From: Auricularia sp. M13
Lineage: Eukaryota; Basidiomycota; Agaricomycetes; Auriculariales; Auriculariaceae
DNA: 64,000 bases
Assembly: GCA_037042915.1 (NCBI GenBank)
Contig: CM073204.1
Span: 868,001 to 932,000 of the forward strand
Direction of reading: 5' to 3'
Position numbers and translations under genes: made by a program. Shown here in pieces: positions 34,032-43,943 of the stretch (position 1 is its first letter; each line of letters starts with the position of its first letter). The notes beneath the pieces were generated by a model. It had not been told where the DNA came from, did not search any database, and worked only from the letters and a program-made list of their open reading frames with translations.

Positions 34032-37000
34032 CTACATAGCGATATCGCGGTCGTCGACAGTGGAAGCCGTAGCAGACGCCAGCCCAAGACCAGCAACGCC
34101 CTCGGTGAGTCCGTTCTCGGCGGTGACTCCTGCGTCGCTGATCATATCATAGTCGCCCTGCTCGTCGCCGTTCTCCCAGTCCCCATTGTCCGAGGGGAGT
34201 GGCTCTGCAGCCGCGACCGTCGTGGACGCGGAACCGGGCGCGCTGAGCGCAGTGAACGAGTATGGGCCCGGAATCCCGAATGCAGGTGCTGTGAACGCTG
34301 ATGTTACCGCTTGCGCTGGCGTTGACTCCCGCATTTCCACGTCGTGTGAGCGCGAAGTCGCAGTCCCAGCCCCGTTGCGCGGGATGAACGTGTGCCCGCG
34401 CCGCGAAGGCGCAATAGCACGCCGATTGCCGCCTATGAGGTGTAAGACGAGTAGCAGCGTGCAAAATATCAGCCGCATACCGCGGCGACCGACGCCAGAG
34501 TTGCGTCGAAAGTACCAGGCCCTTGGCGCCACTGTCTGCGCTGACCGAGCCGTAGCTTGTACCTGAGTCGTGTGAAGGCGTGCAACCGTGGCGTCGTGCT
34601 CGAGAATAATCTTGAGGGCCGCTACGGGGATGTTGAGCTTGTCGTTGTCGCGCTCCTGCTGGATCTGCGCGGCATGCTCCTCATCCCGCTGCTTGGCGCG
34701 CTCCGCGGCCAGGCTCCGGCGAACGAAATCTTGATCGATCGCCGCGTTGCCCTGAGCCGCGGAGACGGCGTGCGGGTTAAACGCATGAAACGCGTCGTAG
34801 TTGGGCGGAGCATGACCGGGGAACTCGGCGCGCCTGGTCATGGCGCGACGAATTCCATCGGCCCAGGAGCAGCACATGACAAAAGCGAGGTCATCGAAGG
34901 TTGGCGGCTTGTTGTAGACCATGGTTCGCGTATCGATGGCGGATGGAACACCTAACGAAATGCGCCAGAACCCGCGGCTTTTATAGCGTCTCCTTTCCAT
35001 TACTTGCTGCCGTCGCTGGCGCAAGCATCCTGCCGGAAACGCGACTGCCGCAGCTACTGCACCGCCATTCAGAGCGGACTGCCTCTGTACTCCGAATTTC
35101 CTGTGCTGGTCATATCCCATGAGATCACAGTATTCCCCAAACGCGGGGTCGTCTTGCACTGCCGCGAGTGACTCCTCGGATATATGCTTATCGTCCCATT
35201 TTGCATAGAACAGGAATGAGTCACCATCTTTCTTGAAACCCACGATCTCGCTGATACGCCGTGACGCGCGTTCTAGCGGTACAGTGGTGATGCTGCGCCA
35301 CGAGCGCGCCGGGAATCTTGAGTCGTCATTCTCGACGTACGGACGGAGTAATTCCGCGTGAAACGCTGGATGGATCTTCCTGCGCAGCATTTCCGCTGGA
35401 AGATCCAACTTGTATGTTGCCCCAGGCACGATCACGTCCAGAATCTGGAACGGTCCGATGTATTTGGGTACAAATTTCCTCTTGAGGAACTTGGAGATGG
35501 TCAGATTCTTAGTGCTAAGATAGACCTTATCACCAGTTGCAAATTCTGCGAGACGTCGTCCTTTATTTGCCTGTATGGTTTGATCCACCCTCGCGGCTAT
35601 AATGGCATCATGAGCCGCCATTACAGTCTCCCTCATGCTCTCGGCGAATCGTTGCACCCCGGGATACACCGGCGGTTTGTCCCATGTTACCGCGCTTGGA
35701 TTATAGCCGTAGTTCACAAAGAACGGGCTGTATCCCGTCGTCGTCGAGGTTGCTGAGTTCAACGCAAACTCGATCGCGGGGAGTTTCCCCGCCCAGTTGC
35801 GCTGGTTCTCGCCGATGCATTGCCGAACCATCTGCCCGATGGTCCGATTCGCGCGCTCTGTCATCCCGTCTGTCTGTGGGTGATAGGCTGTTGACATACG
35901 GAGCTTAACCCCGGTCAGGTCGTGGAGCTTCCGCCAAAAAGGGTTGGTAAATAATACGTCTCTGTCGCTGACGATTGACTCCGGCATACCGTGTAGTCGG
36001 TAGACGGTATGAAACAGCAGTTCTGCCATGTCCGCAGCGGTGTAGTTGGTCCTAGCAGGAACCAAGTGCACCATGGCTGAAAAATGGTCAATGATTGTGC
36101 AGATCCTGTCGAATCTACCATGCCGAGCTTGAGACACCGGCAGCGGACCAATAAAGTCGATTCCTATCATTTCCCACGGTCTCGTCGGGACAGGCAGCGT
36201 CTGTAACAGTCCAAGCGGAGCCTGAGTGTTATCCTTTGTTGTACGACACGTGTGGCAGGTGTCAACAAAGTCTTTGACGTCTCGAACCATGCCTTTCCAC
36301 CATACTTCATCGCGCAAGTAGGTGAGTGTTTTATAAGTTCCTAAGTGCGCGAGGATACTATGAGCCTGGTCAATTAGTACTTCGCGTATCCTTTGACCTT
36401 CCAGCTCGACGTCCGGAATGCACAGCAACTTTTTAGGCGGTGATCCATGCATGGTAAAGATCAATTCCTCGCCCTCCAGCCCCGAAACCTCGAAGTTCTT
36501 GAACTGCTTCGGGGCATGTAATACTTTCTCGAAGAATGAATCCGAGCCATACTTGCCCCGCAAGTCTCTGCGCAGTTGTATCGCCGGCTGCTGCTGGGAA
36601 ATGATCGCCGCCAGCCCCGGCGCGTCGCCGTCCGCAAGCGCCTCGTCGACGGCGACGATGCTCTGTGATCCTTCAGCATCTTCGCCGGTCGATCCAAATT
36701 CATGTTCAATTGCGGGCGATCCAAATTCATGTTCAATGGCGGGCGATCCAAATTCATGTTCAACGTCCGATGGCGATGATTCTTCTGAATTAGGTAACTC
36801 CGTTGTTGTGACCTCATCCCGCCGCGTGTTCCTAAGCCGGACTTCCGGAATAGGCGGTCCCTTCGCCGCGCAGACGGGCCGACCGTCTGGGCGCTCTTTG
36901 CAGATCCTCGTTCTCGTCGGCGCCAACGTCCCGGTGTGGTTGCATGGCCGAAAGCAGAACGGCTCGTCCGACGAAGACAGGAGCGATATTGCGACCATGT

Positions 37001-40000
37001 CGTCGCTGTCGTCATGGTCCGACTCGTCCGAGTCTTCTGGTTCAGCGATGAACTCGGCCGCAGTTCGGACGGTGCCAGGCTCATCCTCCTGGTAGAGACG
37101 TGATAATCCGTCCGCCAGTACATTGTCGACGCCAGGAATATACTCGATTGCGAAATCAAACTCGTTCAGAACATGTAGCCAGCGCATTTGCCTCTGGGAC
37201 AGGTCTTTCTGCTTCATAAAGTGAATCAGGGCTTTATGGTCCGTGCAAATTCTGAATTTTACTCCGTGAAGCATGGGCCTGAACCTCTTAAGTGACTCCA
37301 CAATAGCCAGGAGCTCTCTTTCATGCACCGGGTAATTTTGTTGGGCACTGTTTAATTTCGCGCTCCAAAAGGTAATAACTCGGGCAGTTGCCAGATCGGG
37401 TCCTTGGCTAATATAGCCGCTGGCTCCAGTGAGCGAGGCGTCGGTTATGAGGTTAACCGGGCCGGCGGACATGGAATAGTCTATTGCGTGCCGGCGCCGG
37501 TCCCGGTGCTTTTGAACAATGTCTTTCACCAGTTCGAACGCGCGCTGGTGCGTGTCTTTCCAGACAAATGGCTTGGTGGATCCTACCAACGACGACAAGG
37601 TGCCCATCGGTACTCGTATGCCCCGGCAATCGTTTGCCAAGAAGCCAACGGCGCCAATGAAGGACATCAGCAATCCTTTCGACGTCGGCGTCGGCCAGGC
37701 CACCACTTTGTCGACTTTATGTGGGTCCATCTTTATTCCATCTTTGTCTATAACATGACCCAGGATGACAAGTTCTTCAGCAAATAGCTGCATTTTACTG
37801 GGGTTCAGGAAGAACTTTTCCCTCCGGAGGACGTCAAAGATCTGTAGTAAGTGTTTCTCATGGTCTTCCGCCGTATCCGAGTAGACAATAATGTCATCCA
37901 GATAGACGTCCATGAAGACCCCGATGAAGGCCGCAAAGATATGATTCATGAGAGTCTGGTACGTCGCGGGCGCATTGCAATCGCCAATTTGCATGACCAG
38001 GCTCTCTAGCGTCCCATCCGGCGTATTAAACATGGTGCGTGGTACATGTTCAGGCTTCACTCTGATCTGTTCATAGGCATCCTTGCCGTCTATGAGGCTA
38101 CGGAACGGGTGCTTGACGACATTTCGCAGAATTTCTTCAATGTCCGGCAACGGTGCGGCTACTTTGACCGTGTTCTCATTGCGGCGTCTTGTATCGATCA
38201 CGGTGCGTATCTTTATTTGCCCATCCGGAGTCTTGGGTTTGGGGATAATCAAGAGCGGACAGCACGTTCCGCCCGCCGAATACCGCCAACGCCCAGTCTT
38301 CAGGTAATCAAGCTTCTTTTTTATCCACAGGGGTCGCAGAGCCTCTGGGCAACGCGACGGTCGGTAAGGATAAATCGCTGACTCGTCTTTCAAGGGTATT
38401 TCGTGATTGAGCGCACGCAGCGGAGGCAGCGGCGTATTTGCCGCCTCTTGGAACAGATCTTCGGCGGCACGGAAGACCCTGGTGCGTATATTGTCTATCC
38501 GCTCTATTTCAAGTCGCGCCATAGCTGACTGAAGCACTAGCATCGCTTTTCCTTCGAGAGGCTTGGACTCTGCGCTCCCGATCAGCACGCGCGCGGGGTT
38601 CAGCCCAATCACGACCGAATGCTGCCAGAGAAACGGCGTCCCCAAGACGATGTCGTAGGAATCGATATTGGCTACGTCCCAGGTACGTTTCTCGTTTATA
38701 TTCTGGTAACGGAACCTTGTCTCACACTCGACGTTGACTTTAGATCGTGAACCGACAATGGCAAGTTGAAGGTCAAGCGGATGCGCTTTCGGCTTACATT
38801 GGACTTTCAACTGATCTGCCAAGGTTGTGGACATGAAATCGGTGAGCGAGCCTGAGTCTATTAACGCGTTGCATCGCTGTTCATTAATGAACACATAAAC
38901 AGTCACAGGCATTGGAAATAACCGCTCGTCGTGTTTTACGTGCATGCCACTCTTCGGAAGGGATCTAACAGTACGTTCACTCGCTTTCAGACCCGAGGCC
39001 GAGCTCAAGCCTGAGGACTTCGTCGTTGCTGAGGATACGCGCGCCGCGGCGCAAGTTGGACGTCGCGCGCCGGCGGCGGAGACGCCTCTCGCGCCAGGGG
39101 CGACGCGGATACTCGACGATGACGCAGTCGTCAGCATCGTCGTATTCGCGGGTGTCATCGGCGCTATCGGAACTGTTGGTGACGAGCGAGGCGGCGCTGA
39201 AGAGGCTGCTCGCACGTTCTGATTCGTCCAGATCTGGGCGAGTCTCGACAGTACGGTGCAGATTCTCACCCGAATCGACAGATACTGAGCTGCTCCGCGA
39301 AGGCGCGAGCAAGGTGGGCATGTCTCCGTACGTGGTCTCCGACCCGGGCTCGCTGGCAGACTGCGGCGGGGGGTTCGGCACCCCAGGACGCTCGACGCGA
39401 GCATTCCCAGGTCCGTAATCGCCCGAGATATCCTCCATGAGCGCGACGCGCTCATCATCGCTACCGTAGCCATCGGATCCTCCGTCCTCACTGTCTGAAG
39501 CGAAGTGGCGAAGCTGCTCGTACCCGGGCGCAGGTTCGTACGCGCTCCACACGTCCTCCATGGAAATCGGCTTCTGATCCAGGTCTGCAGGGCGATAGCT
39601 GGCGTCTCGAGAGAACACGCGCGGCGATGGCCAATATAGTCCATCCACTCGCCGCGACGGGTAACGGCGCTCGCGGTAGGCTCCAAAGGCAATTGCCAAT
39701 CGATGAAGGAGTCTGACGCAAAGCTGGTGCAGCAGCGTCTCTTCCCGACCCATCTAGAGCGCTCGTCAGCAGTATCCGTGGGGATCAGGGCCTTGCCGCG
39801 TACCAAAGCTCCAGGACGCGGTGATAGCTCCGCACGGCGCAGTACCTCGGCGAGAGTGATGCCGTCGGCCAGCTCTGCTTCGGTGAGCTCGTAGCATGTC
39901 CCGTACAGCTGATCACGAATCCACAGCTCGTCTCCGTTGGTCTGGAGAAGCCAACGAATGGTCTCGTCTCCACCAGACTCGACCAGGTCGCCGATGGAAC

Positions 40001-41627
40001 GAACAACCGCCCAGTTGGTGCCGATCCTCGTGAGGGCCCCCATGATGGGCTCTAGGAGCGGCGACGTGGGGTTCCTGACCTGGAAGACGCGCCCCAGGTC
40101 ACTCGCAGGGATGCCGAGATGGCGAGCGACCGCAGCGCCCACGTCCACGCCCAGCGGGCTGAAAGCTGCGATCGGGAAGACCAATTCGCACTCGCGGACC
40201 TCGTCGTAGGCGATGAGGTATTCAGGCATAATGTCTGGCGCGTCGCAGTCGCCGGCGGTGACGATGTGGAAGCGAGCTCCGGGGTGAGCGAACCCGCGAC
40301 GGACGGCGGTGAGAGGGTGGTGCCAATTGTCGAGGCAGGCACGGAGCTGGGCGCGGCGGATTTCGATGCCTTGCGCCTCCGGCGCAGCGAGGTGGACGGC
40401 GGCGCGGACATAGCTGGTGAGTCCATCCCACTGGATCGATGTGCTCATTACGCGCACAGCAGCAGAGGGCAACGACTTGAGCTGTCGCCTGACCTTGGGC
40501 TTATGAGGCTTCGAGTTCGCCTCGATCGTGGGAGCGCTCTTGGTGAGTCCGGCTGCCGCAGCACGCACTCCGGGTTTTCCGGAGTGTTTCCCAAGTTTGC
40601 ATTGACTCGACTCGTGCCCCTGCTCGTGGCAGGTATAGCATCGTTTCTGCGCGCGGTGCTCGGCCATCTGCTGACGCGTCAGGCGAGCTCCCACGGCGAG
40701 AGAGGCAATGTTGTCCGCCGCTTGATGGCGACGAGCACCAGCACCAGCGGGCCTTGATGCAGCCAGAGTAGCGGATTGTGGCTGGTGAGTACTGCTTCTC
40801 CTCTGTTCATCCGCAGCTGAATCACGCGCAGAATCGCCGCGAGGATTCCATGCTCGGGTACCATGCGATGCATGAGTACTTCGATTCAGGGTCGCGCGCC
40901 GGCGCTCCATGCGCTTGCGTTCCTGTTCTCGGCGCTCCACGCGATACGCATAGTACACCAGAGTATCCAATGAGCTGTATTCTTGCCTGAGGCCTTTATC
41001 TAGCCAATACAACTTGATATAATCGTCCACCCCGTCCCAAAATATTCGCTTTACGGATGTAGCATCGATATCAGCGTAACGAATCGCGAGATTCTCGAGA
41101 TCCTTGGCGTAGTCCTTGACTGGTCGTCCCTTCTGCGTGGCAGACATCAATTTCTCGCGCAAATCCTCGCGGAAACTCGCAGGAAAGCAATATTCATACA
41201 GCTCTTGATATACCTTCTTCAGAGTCCAGCTACTCTCCTGAAGTGAGACATGCTTGGTGTACCAAGTACTTGCTTTCCCCTTGAGTGCATGTTGTATCAC
41301 TTCAATGGCATCGACACCTTTCAGCCCGTGAGAGCGGGCATAGGAGTCCCATTTGCTGATAAAGGCCTCATAGGCGTCGTAGTCATCTAATCCGCTGTAT
41401 GTGGGCATGGGGATCTTTAAATCACGCATGATCTTCTGCTTTCGCAGCTTTCGTGCCTTACGACGCTTTCGCCGTCGGCGGCGTTTGCGCTCGGAGGTGC
41501 TGGAACTGCCCGAAGAGCTTGATGAGTCCGAGCTACTGTCATCGGATGAGCTACTTGATGAGCCTCCTGAGCTGCTATCTGAATCAGACGAAGAACTCGA
41601 AGAGGTTGAACTCGAGCTGCTGCTCAA
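34032..41627 (-). CDS. Gypsy polyprotein: gag, protease, RT, RNase H, integrase, chromodomain-like, C-terminal extension
   Basis: A single 2531-codon frame. In order: a Ser/Asp-rich N-terminus; a basic patch; a retrotransposon gag domain (~70-230); the CCHC knuckle CYTCHEQGHESSQC (~330); a pepsin-like protease site LIDSGS (~920); RT with YLDDIIVYSD (~1240); RNase H (TDASLTGASG, HERELLAIVE, CTDHKAL); integrase with an HHCC finger (CHTCRTTK) and DDE residues in GIDFIGP, VSDRDVLF and TDGMTERANR; and a chromodomain-like block (IVGFKKDGDSFLFYAKWDD, ~2130). The last ~300 codons are extra and include a hydrophobic segment. Codons ~626-882 read as low-quality R/S/T-rich sequence because the natural gag frame there is shifted (see findings). 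Catalytic residues look intact. Confidence 0.9.
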   Translation of the reverse strand: MSSSSSSTSSSSSSDSDSSSGGSSSSSSDDSSSDSSSSSGSSSTSERKRRRRRKRRKARKLRKQKIMRDLKIPMPTYSGLDDYDAYEAFISKWDSYARSHGLKGVDAIEVIQHALKGKASTWYTKHVSLQESSWTLKKVYQELYEYCFPASFREDLREKLMSATQKGRPVKDYAKDLENLAIRYADIDATSVKRIFWDGVDDYIKLYWLDKGLRQEYSSLDTLVYYAYRVERREQERKRMERRRATLNRSTHASHGTRAWNPRGDSARDSAADEQRRSSTHQPQSATLAASRPAGAGARRHQAADNIASLAVGARLTRQQMAEHRAQKRCYTCHEQGHESSQCKLGKHSGKPGVRAAAAGLTKSAPTIEANSKPHKPKVRRQLKSLPSAAVRVMSTSIQWDGLTSYVRAAVHLAAPEAQGIEIRRAQLRACLDNWHHPLTAVRRGFAHPGARFHIVTAGDCDAPDIMPEYLIAYDEVRECELVFPIAAFSPLGVDVGAAVARHLGIPASDLGRVFQVRNPTSPLLEPIMGALTRIGTNWAVVRSIGDLVESGGDETIRWLLQTNGDELWIRDQLYGTCYELTEAELADGITLAEVLRRAELSPRPGALVRGKALIPTDTADERSRWVGKRRCCTSFASDSFIDWQLPLEPTASAVTRRGEWMDYIGHRRACSLETPAIALQTWIRSRFPWRTCGARTNLRPGTSSFATSLQTVRTEDPMATVAMMSASRSWRISRAITDLGMLASSVLGCRTPRRSLPASPGRRPRTETCPPCSRLRGAAQYLSIRVRICTVLSRLAQIWTNQNVRAASSAPPRSSPTVPIAPMTPANTTMLTTASSSSIRVAPGARGVSAAGARRPTCAAARVSSATTKSSGLSSASGLKASERTVRSLPKSGMHVKHDERLFPMPVTVYVFINEQRCNALIDSGSLTDFMSTTLADQLKVQCKPKAHPLDLQLAIVGSRSKVNVECETRFRYQNINEKRTWDVANIDSYDIVLGTPFLWQHSVVIGLNPARVLIGSAESKPLEGKAMLVLQSAMARLEIERIDNIRTRVFRAAEDLFQEAANTPLPPLRALNHEIPLKDESAIYPYRPSRCPEALRPLWIKKKLDYLKTGRWRYSAGGTCCPLLIIPKPKTPDGQIKIRTVIDTRRRNENTVKVAAPLPDIEEILRNVVKHPFRSLIDGKDAYEQIRVKPEHVPRTMFNTPDGTLESLVMQIGDCNAPATYQTLMNHIFAAFIGVFMDVYLDDIIVYSDTAEDHEKHLLQIFDVLRREKFFLNPSKMQLFAEELVILGHVIDKDGIKMDPHKVDKVVAWPTPTSKGLLMSFIGAVGFLANDCRGIRVPMGTLSSLVGSTKPFVWKDTHQRAFELVKDIVQKHRDRRRHAIDYSMSAGPVNLITDASLTGASGYISQGPDLATARVITFWSAKLNSAQQNYPVHERELLAIVESLKRFRPMLHGVKFRICTDHKALIHFMKQKDLSQRQMRWLHVLNEFDFAIEYIPGVDNVLADGLSRLYQEDEPGTVRTAAEFIAEPEDSDESDHDDSDDMVAISLLSSSDEPFCFRPCNHTGTLAPTRTRICKERPDGRPVCAAKGPPIPEVRLRNTRRDEVTTTELPNSEESSPSDVEHEFGSPAIEHEFGSPAIEHEFGSTGEDAEGSQSIVAVDEALADGDAPGLAAIISQQQPAIQLRRDLRGKYGSDSFFEKVLHAPKQFKNFEVSGLEGEELIFTMHGSPPKKLLCIPDVELEGQRIREVLIDQAHSILAHLGTYKTLTYLRDEVWWKGMVRDVKDFVDTCHTCRTTKDNTQAPLGLLQTLPVPTRPWEMIGIDFIGPLPVSQARHGRFDRICTIIDHFSAMVHLVPARTNYTAADMAELLFHTVYRLHGMPESIVSDRDVLFTNPFWRKLHDLTGVKLRMSTAYHPQTDGMTERANRTIGQMVRQCIGENQRNWAGKLPAIEFALNSATSTTTGYSPFFVNYGYNPSAVTWDKPPVYPGVQRFAESMRETVMAAHDAIIAARVDQTIQANKGRRLAEFATGDKVYLSTKNLTISKFLKRKFVPKYIGPFQILDVIVPGATYKLDLPAEMLRRKIHPAFHAELLRPYVENDDSRFPARSWRSITTVPLERASRRISEIVGFKKDGDSFLFYAKWDDKHISEESLAAVQDDPAFGEYCDLMGYDQHRKFGVQRQSALNGGAVAAAVAFPAGCLRQRRQQVMERRRYKSRGFWRISLGVPSAIDTRTMVYNKPPTFDDLAFVMCCSWADGIRRAMTRRAEFPGHAPPNYDAFHAFNPHAVSAAQGNAAIDQDFVRRSLAAERAKQRDEEHAAQIQQERDNDKLNIPVAALKIILEHDATVARLHTTQVQATARSAQTVAPRAWYFRRNSGVGRRGMRLIFCTLLLVLHLIGGNRRAIAPSRRGHTFIPRNGAGTATSRSHDVEMRESTPAQAVTSAFTAPAFGIPGPYSFTALSAPGSASTTVAAAEPLPSDNGDWENGDEQGDYDMISDAGVTAENGLTEGVAGLGLASATASTVDDRDIAM
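36691..36764 (-). repeat. 27-base tandem repeat (about 2.7 units) inside the polyprotein
   Basis: Units at 36691, 36718 and 36745 each encode EHEFGSPAI-type repeats between RNase H and integrase. Length changes here would stay in frame. Confidence 0.9.
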
Positions 41628-41804
41628 GCTCGATGAACTACTACTTGAGCTCGAGCTGCTAGAGCTCGGGTCATCACTACTCTCTTCAAGTTGCCTAATC
41701 TCAGCCTTGCCAAGACGTCGCGATAACAGACCTCCCGGCGGAGGCGCGGGACGCAGCGCGATCTTTCCGGACCTTCTGCCGCTGCGGGTCGCCCGGGCGA
41801 GGAA

Positions 41805-43469
41805 TCACCAGGTCCTCTCTCCTGAGACGACCCTGAGCCTTCTTGTTGTTCTTCCCGATTTGGGCAACAGGCGGCGATCCGTGTGCATCCGGTTGCTGCA
41901 GCTTGTGGCGGTGCTTACTCCGCATCTTGACTTTTTCCTTCTTTCGTCTGCCGGGTGACGCGCCATCCAGCGCCTGACCTCCGGCCGCTGCTTCGCCTGT
42001 GGCAGGTACCGGTCCTGTCGGACCGTGGTGCTCAGCGCAGCTGCTGGGCTCGGCTGAACTTGGCTATGCTGGCTCGCGACGACCGACTGGGCTTGCTGCG
42101 GCCAGAATGTCTGACTCGCGGCGCTGAAACGAGATGCTGGCCTCTGCAGGAGCGACACAGCATCTAGCTGGGACTCAGGCGGTGCTGTCATGTACCTGGT
42201 CTGCGTTCTCCTGGGCCCGATCTTGGTGCTAGTGGTTGGCCGACCCCATCCATTGAACAGGCGGCCGTAATGCGGGTCAAACACCAGATGGCCCTGCTTT
42301 CGTTCGTCGGGGACGTCACCCGACTCGGGAATTCGCATGCCCGAACTGGCTGATTGTGATGCTATTTCCTGGCGCCAGCTTATTATGCGCGACGCAGCCT
42401 GACTCGGTGTCCTGGACTGCATAATCAACGGACTCCGGATATTGGATACTAACGGGGTCTCTGCTGGCTGTGTAGCTTTCTGCTGCGCATCTCCGGGTGA
42501 TAGGGTCGGTCTCGGAGACGCGACCTCCTGCAGAATGGCCGATCGTCCGGGCGACATAGCCAAGCGGCTGACCGCATCTTGCGAGTCAGTGACCGTTTGT
42601 ACGGTCGCCCTCATCTGGCGCTTGCCTGGGTTCTGCTCCGGCTCGAACAGGTCGGGCACTCGAGCGGGTCGATCAGGCGTGCTCGCGCGTGCGGGTGACG
42701 CGCGCGAGGCGCGCTCTGTTTCCGTCCCTGCCCTGGACTCCGGCAGTCCAATTCTCGCCGGATCTCCTGCGTTATCTGTCGCCTGCTCGTCAGCGGGCGT
42801 TGACTGAGCATCTGGCAGCCCGAATGTCGAAAATCCGGGTGCGTGGCTCGGTCTATCTTGAGGTAGAAAACTGCGATGGATCGCAGGTCCTTGATAACCC
42901 CAGCTCCCCTTTACGGGGGTCTCAAACTCGGGGTAGGCGCGTCCTTGCGCGCCCTCCGTGCGGTGCACACGGGCAATAGGTCGCTGAGTCATTTCATTCT
43001 GACTCGCGCCCTCCGCTCCAGGTGTGCGGGATCCCACAGGCGAGTCAAACTCGCCCTCCGCTCCGATCTGCGGGCTAGGGATTGAAAAGGTACGTGATTC
43101 CTCCTTCCATTGCTGAGGGGTTTTCGTAACATAGTAGCCCTCAGCGTCGCGCTCCAAATGAGCAGGGATCGCTGGCGGTAGCTGGGGCTGCGGCGCGAGG
43201 ATCCCGGGGGTGTACCCTGTTTCCTGGCGCGCGATTGCCGTCAGACGGTCAGGCGTTTCAGGCGCCCACCCGCCTGGTGGCATCGGACTGATCTGCTGTT
43301 GCAGATCCTCTGGTTCCTCAAGGATCGCAGACGCTCGCGAGAGCGGTCTGCTATCCGCGCGAACCGTTCCCCGGCGCGTGACCGTCGGGGTAATATCTCC
43401 TTGACGGAGAGGAACTTCTCGGGTAAAGTGAGTTTTCTTCTTTGGATGGCCTATCCCAGAAGAACTCAT
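41805..43469 (-). CDS. Upstream ORF (554 aa) of the gypsy element, ending in UGA in frame with the polyprotein
   Basis: It starts 58 bases inside the 5' LTR boundary, so it is the first frame of the transcript. The product is rich in Pro, Ser, Arg and Gln, with no recognised domain and probably disordered. Its stop (TGA, 41807-41805) is followed without a frame change by 59 open codons leading straight to the polyprotein start at 41627. It is therefore either a leader released by termination, with occasional readthrough, or the N-terminal part of a larger gag broken by a point mutation. No homologue was recognised. Confidence 0.75.
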   Translation of the reverse strand: MSSSGIGHPKKKTHFTREVPLRQGDITPTVTRRGTVRADSRPLSRASAILEEPEDLQQQISPMPPGGWAPETPDRLTAIARQETGYTPGILAPQPQLPPAIPAHLERDAEGYYVTKTPQQWKEESRTFSIPSPQIGAEGEFDSPVGSRTPGAEGASQNEMTQRPIARVHRTEGAQGRAYPEFETPVKGSWGYQGPAIHRSFLPQDRPSHAPGFSTFGLPDAQSTPADEQATDNAGDPARIGLPESRAGTETERASRASPARASTPDRPARVPDLFEPEQNPGKRQMRATVQTVTDSQDAVSRLAMSPGRSAILQEVASPRPTLSPGDAQQKATQPAETPLVSNIRSPLIMQSRTPSQAASRIISWRQEIASQSASSGMRIPESGDVPDERKQGHLVFDPHYGRLFNGWGRPTTSTKIGPRRTQTRYMTAPPESQLDAVSLLQRPASRFSAASQTFWPQQAQSVVASQHSQVQPSPAAALSTTVRQDRYLPQAKQRPEVRRWMARHPADERRKKSRCGVSTATSCSNRMHTDRRLLPKSGRTTRRLRVVSGERTW

Positions 43470-43527
43470 ATTATCCGAGTAAAAATTAGTTAGTTGTAAT
43501 TAGAGGGTGTATAGAAACTCAAAAAGT

Positions 43528-43943
43528 TGTAAGCTACGGAAACGGTTAGGTTGGAAGTAGCTTGCGGAATAAGAGTCTTTTGCTTTTGGTAGAGCTAAAG
43601 CTCGAGTCGTGAGTTGCTCAAATTCTCCAATTGCAAAAGAGCTGCCCAACCTGGGTCAGCTCTGAGGTCCTTAAATACATGCGAGAACTAAATGAGTCAC
43701 TATCCGAATCACTACCTACCAAGTCATCAGTGAGTCTTTGCAAGTCATACTTAGGAGAGGATGAGTCGGTGGTGACTCCAAGTGAGTCTCAGCTGCTATT
43801 CGGGGATCTCAGGCGAATTACACGGTGGGGCAACGTAAGGTAAGGTAAATTAAAAGGCATATACCTTGTCAACCGCTGCGGGACGATCCTGAGAGCGGTC
43901 AGAGGCTGACGCGGACGGGGAAGTCACGCACGCGCGCATGACA
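43528..43943 (-). repeat. 5' LTR of the gypsy element (right copy)
   Basis: 416 bases, paired with 33580-33995. On the minus strand it would promote the element's transcript. It is followed on the plus strand by the CCGGC target duplication at 43944-43948. Confidence 0.93.

Larger units (their letters stand above)
33580..43943 (-). mobile_element. Ty3/gypsy (chromodomain-type) LTR retrotransposon, minus orientation
   Basis: Two 416-base LTRs (33580-33995 and 43528-43943) start TG and end CA, and CCGGC is duplicated outside. Because coding runs on the minus strand, the right LTR is the 5' LTR. Only one base difference between LTRs was seen (33942 C, 43890 T), so the insertion looks recent. 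The order gag - protease - RT - RNase H - integrase - chromodomain-like is that of Metaviridae chromoviruses. A purine-rich stretch just inside the 3' LTR (minus-strand GGGAGGGCG) is a candidate polypurine tract. A tRNA primer site was not identified. Confidence 0.95.

Noticed and set aside
34032-34922. Calling the C-terminal extension of the gypsy ORF an envelope protein
   Set aside because: Only one hydrophobic segment, no signal peptide, no fusion peptide or cysteine pattern; left as unassigned.
41701-41925. 74-codon frame overlapping the leader-ORF stop
   Set aside because: Different frame from both flanking ORFs; the in-frame open stretch through the UGA is the simpler reading.
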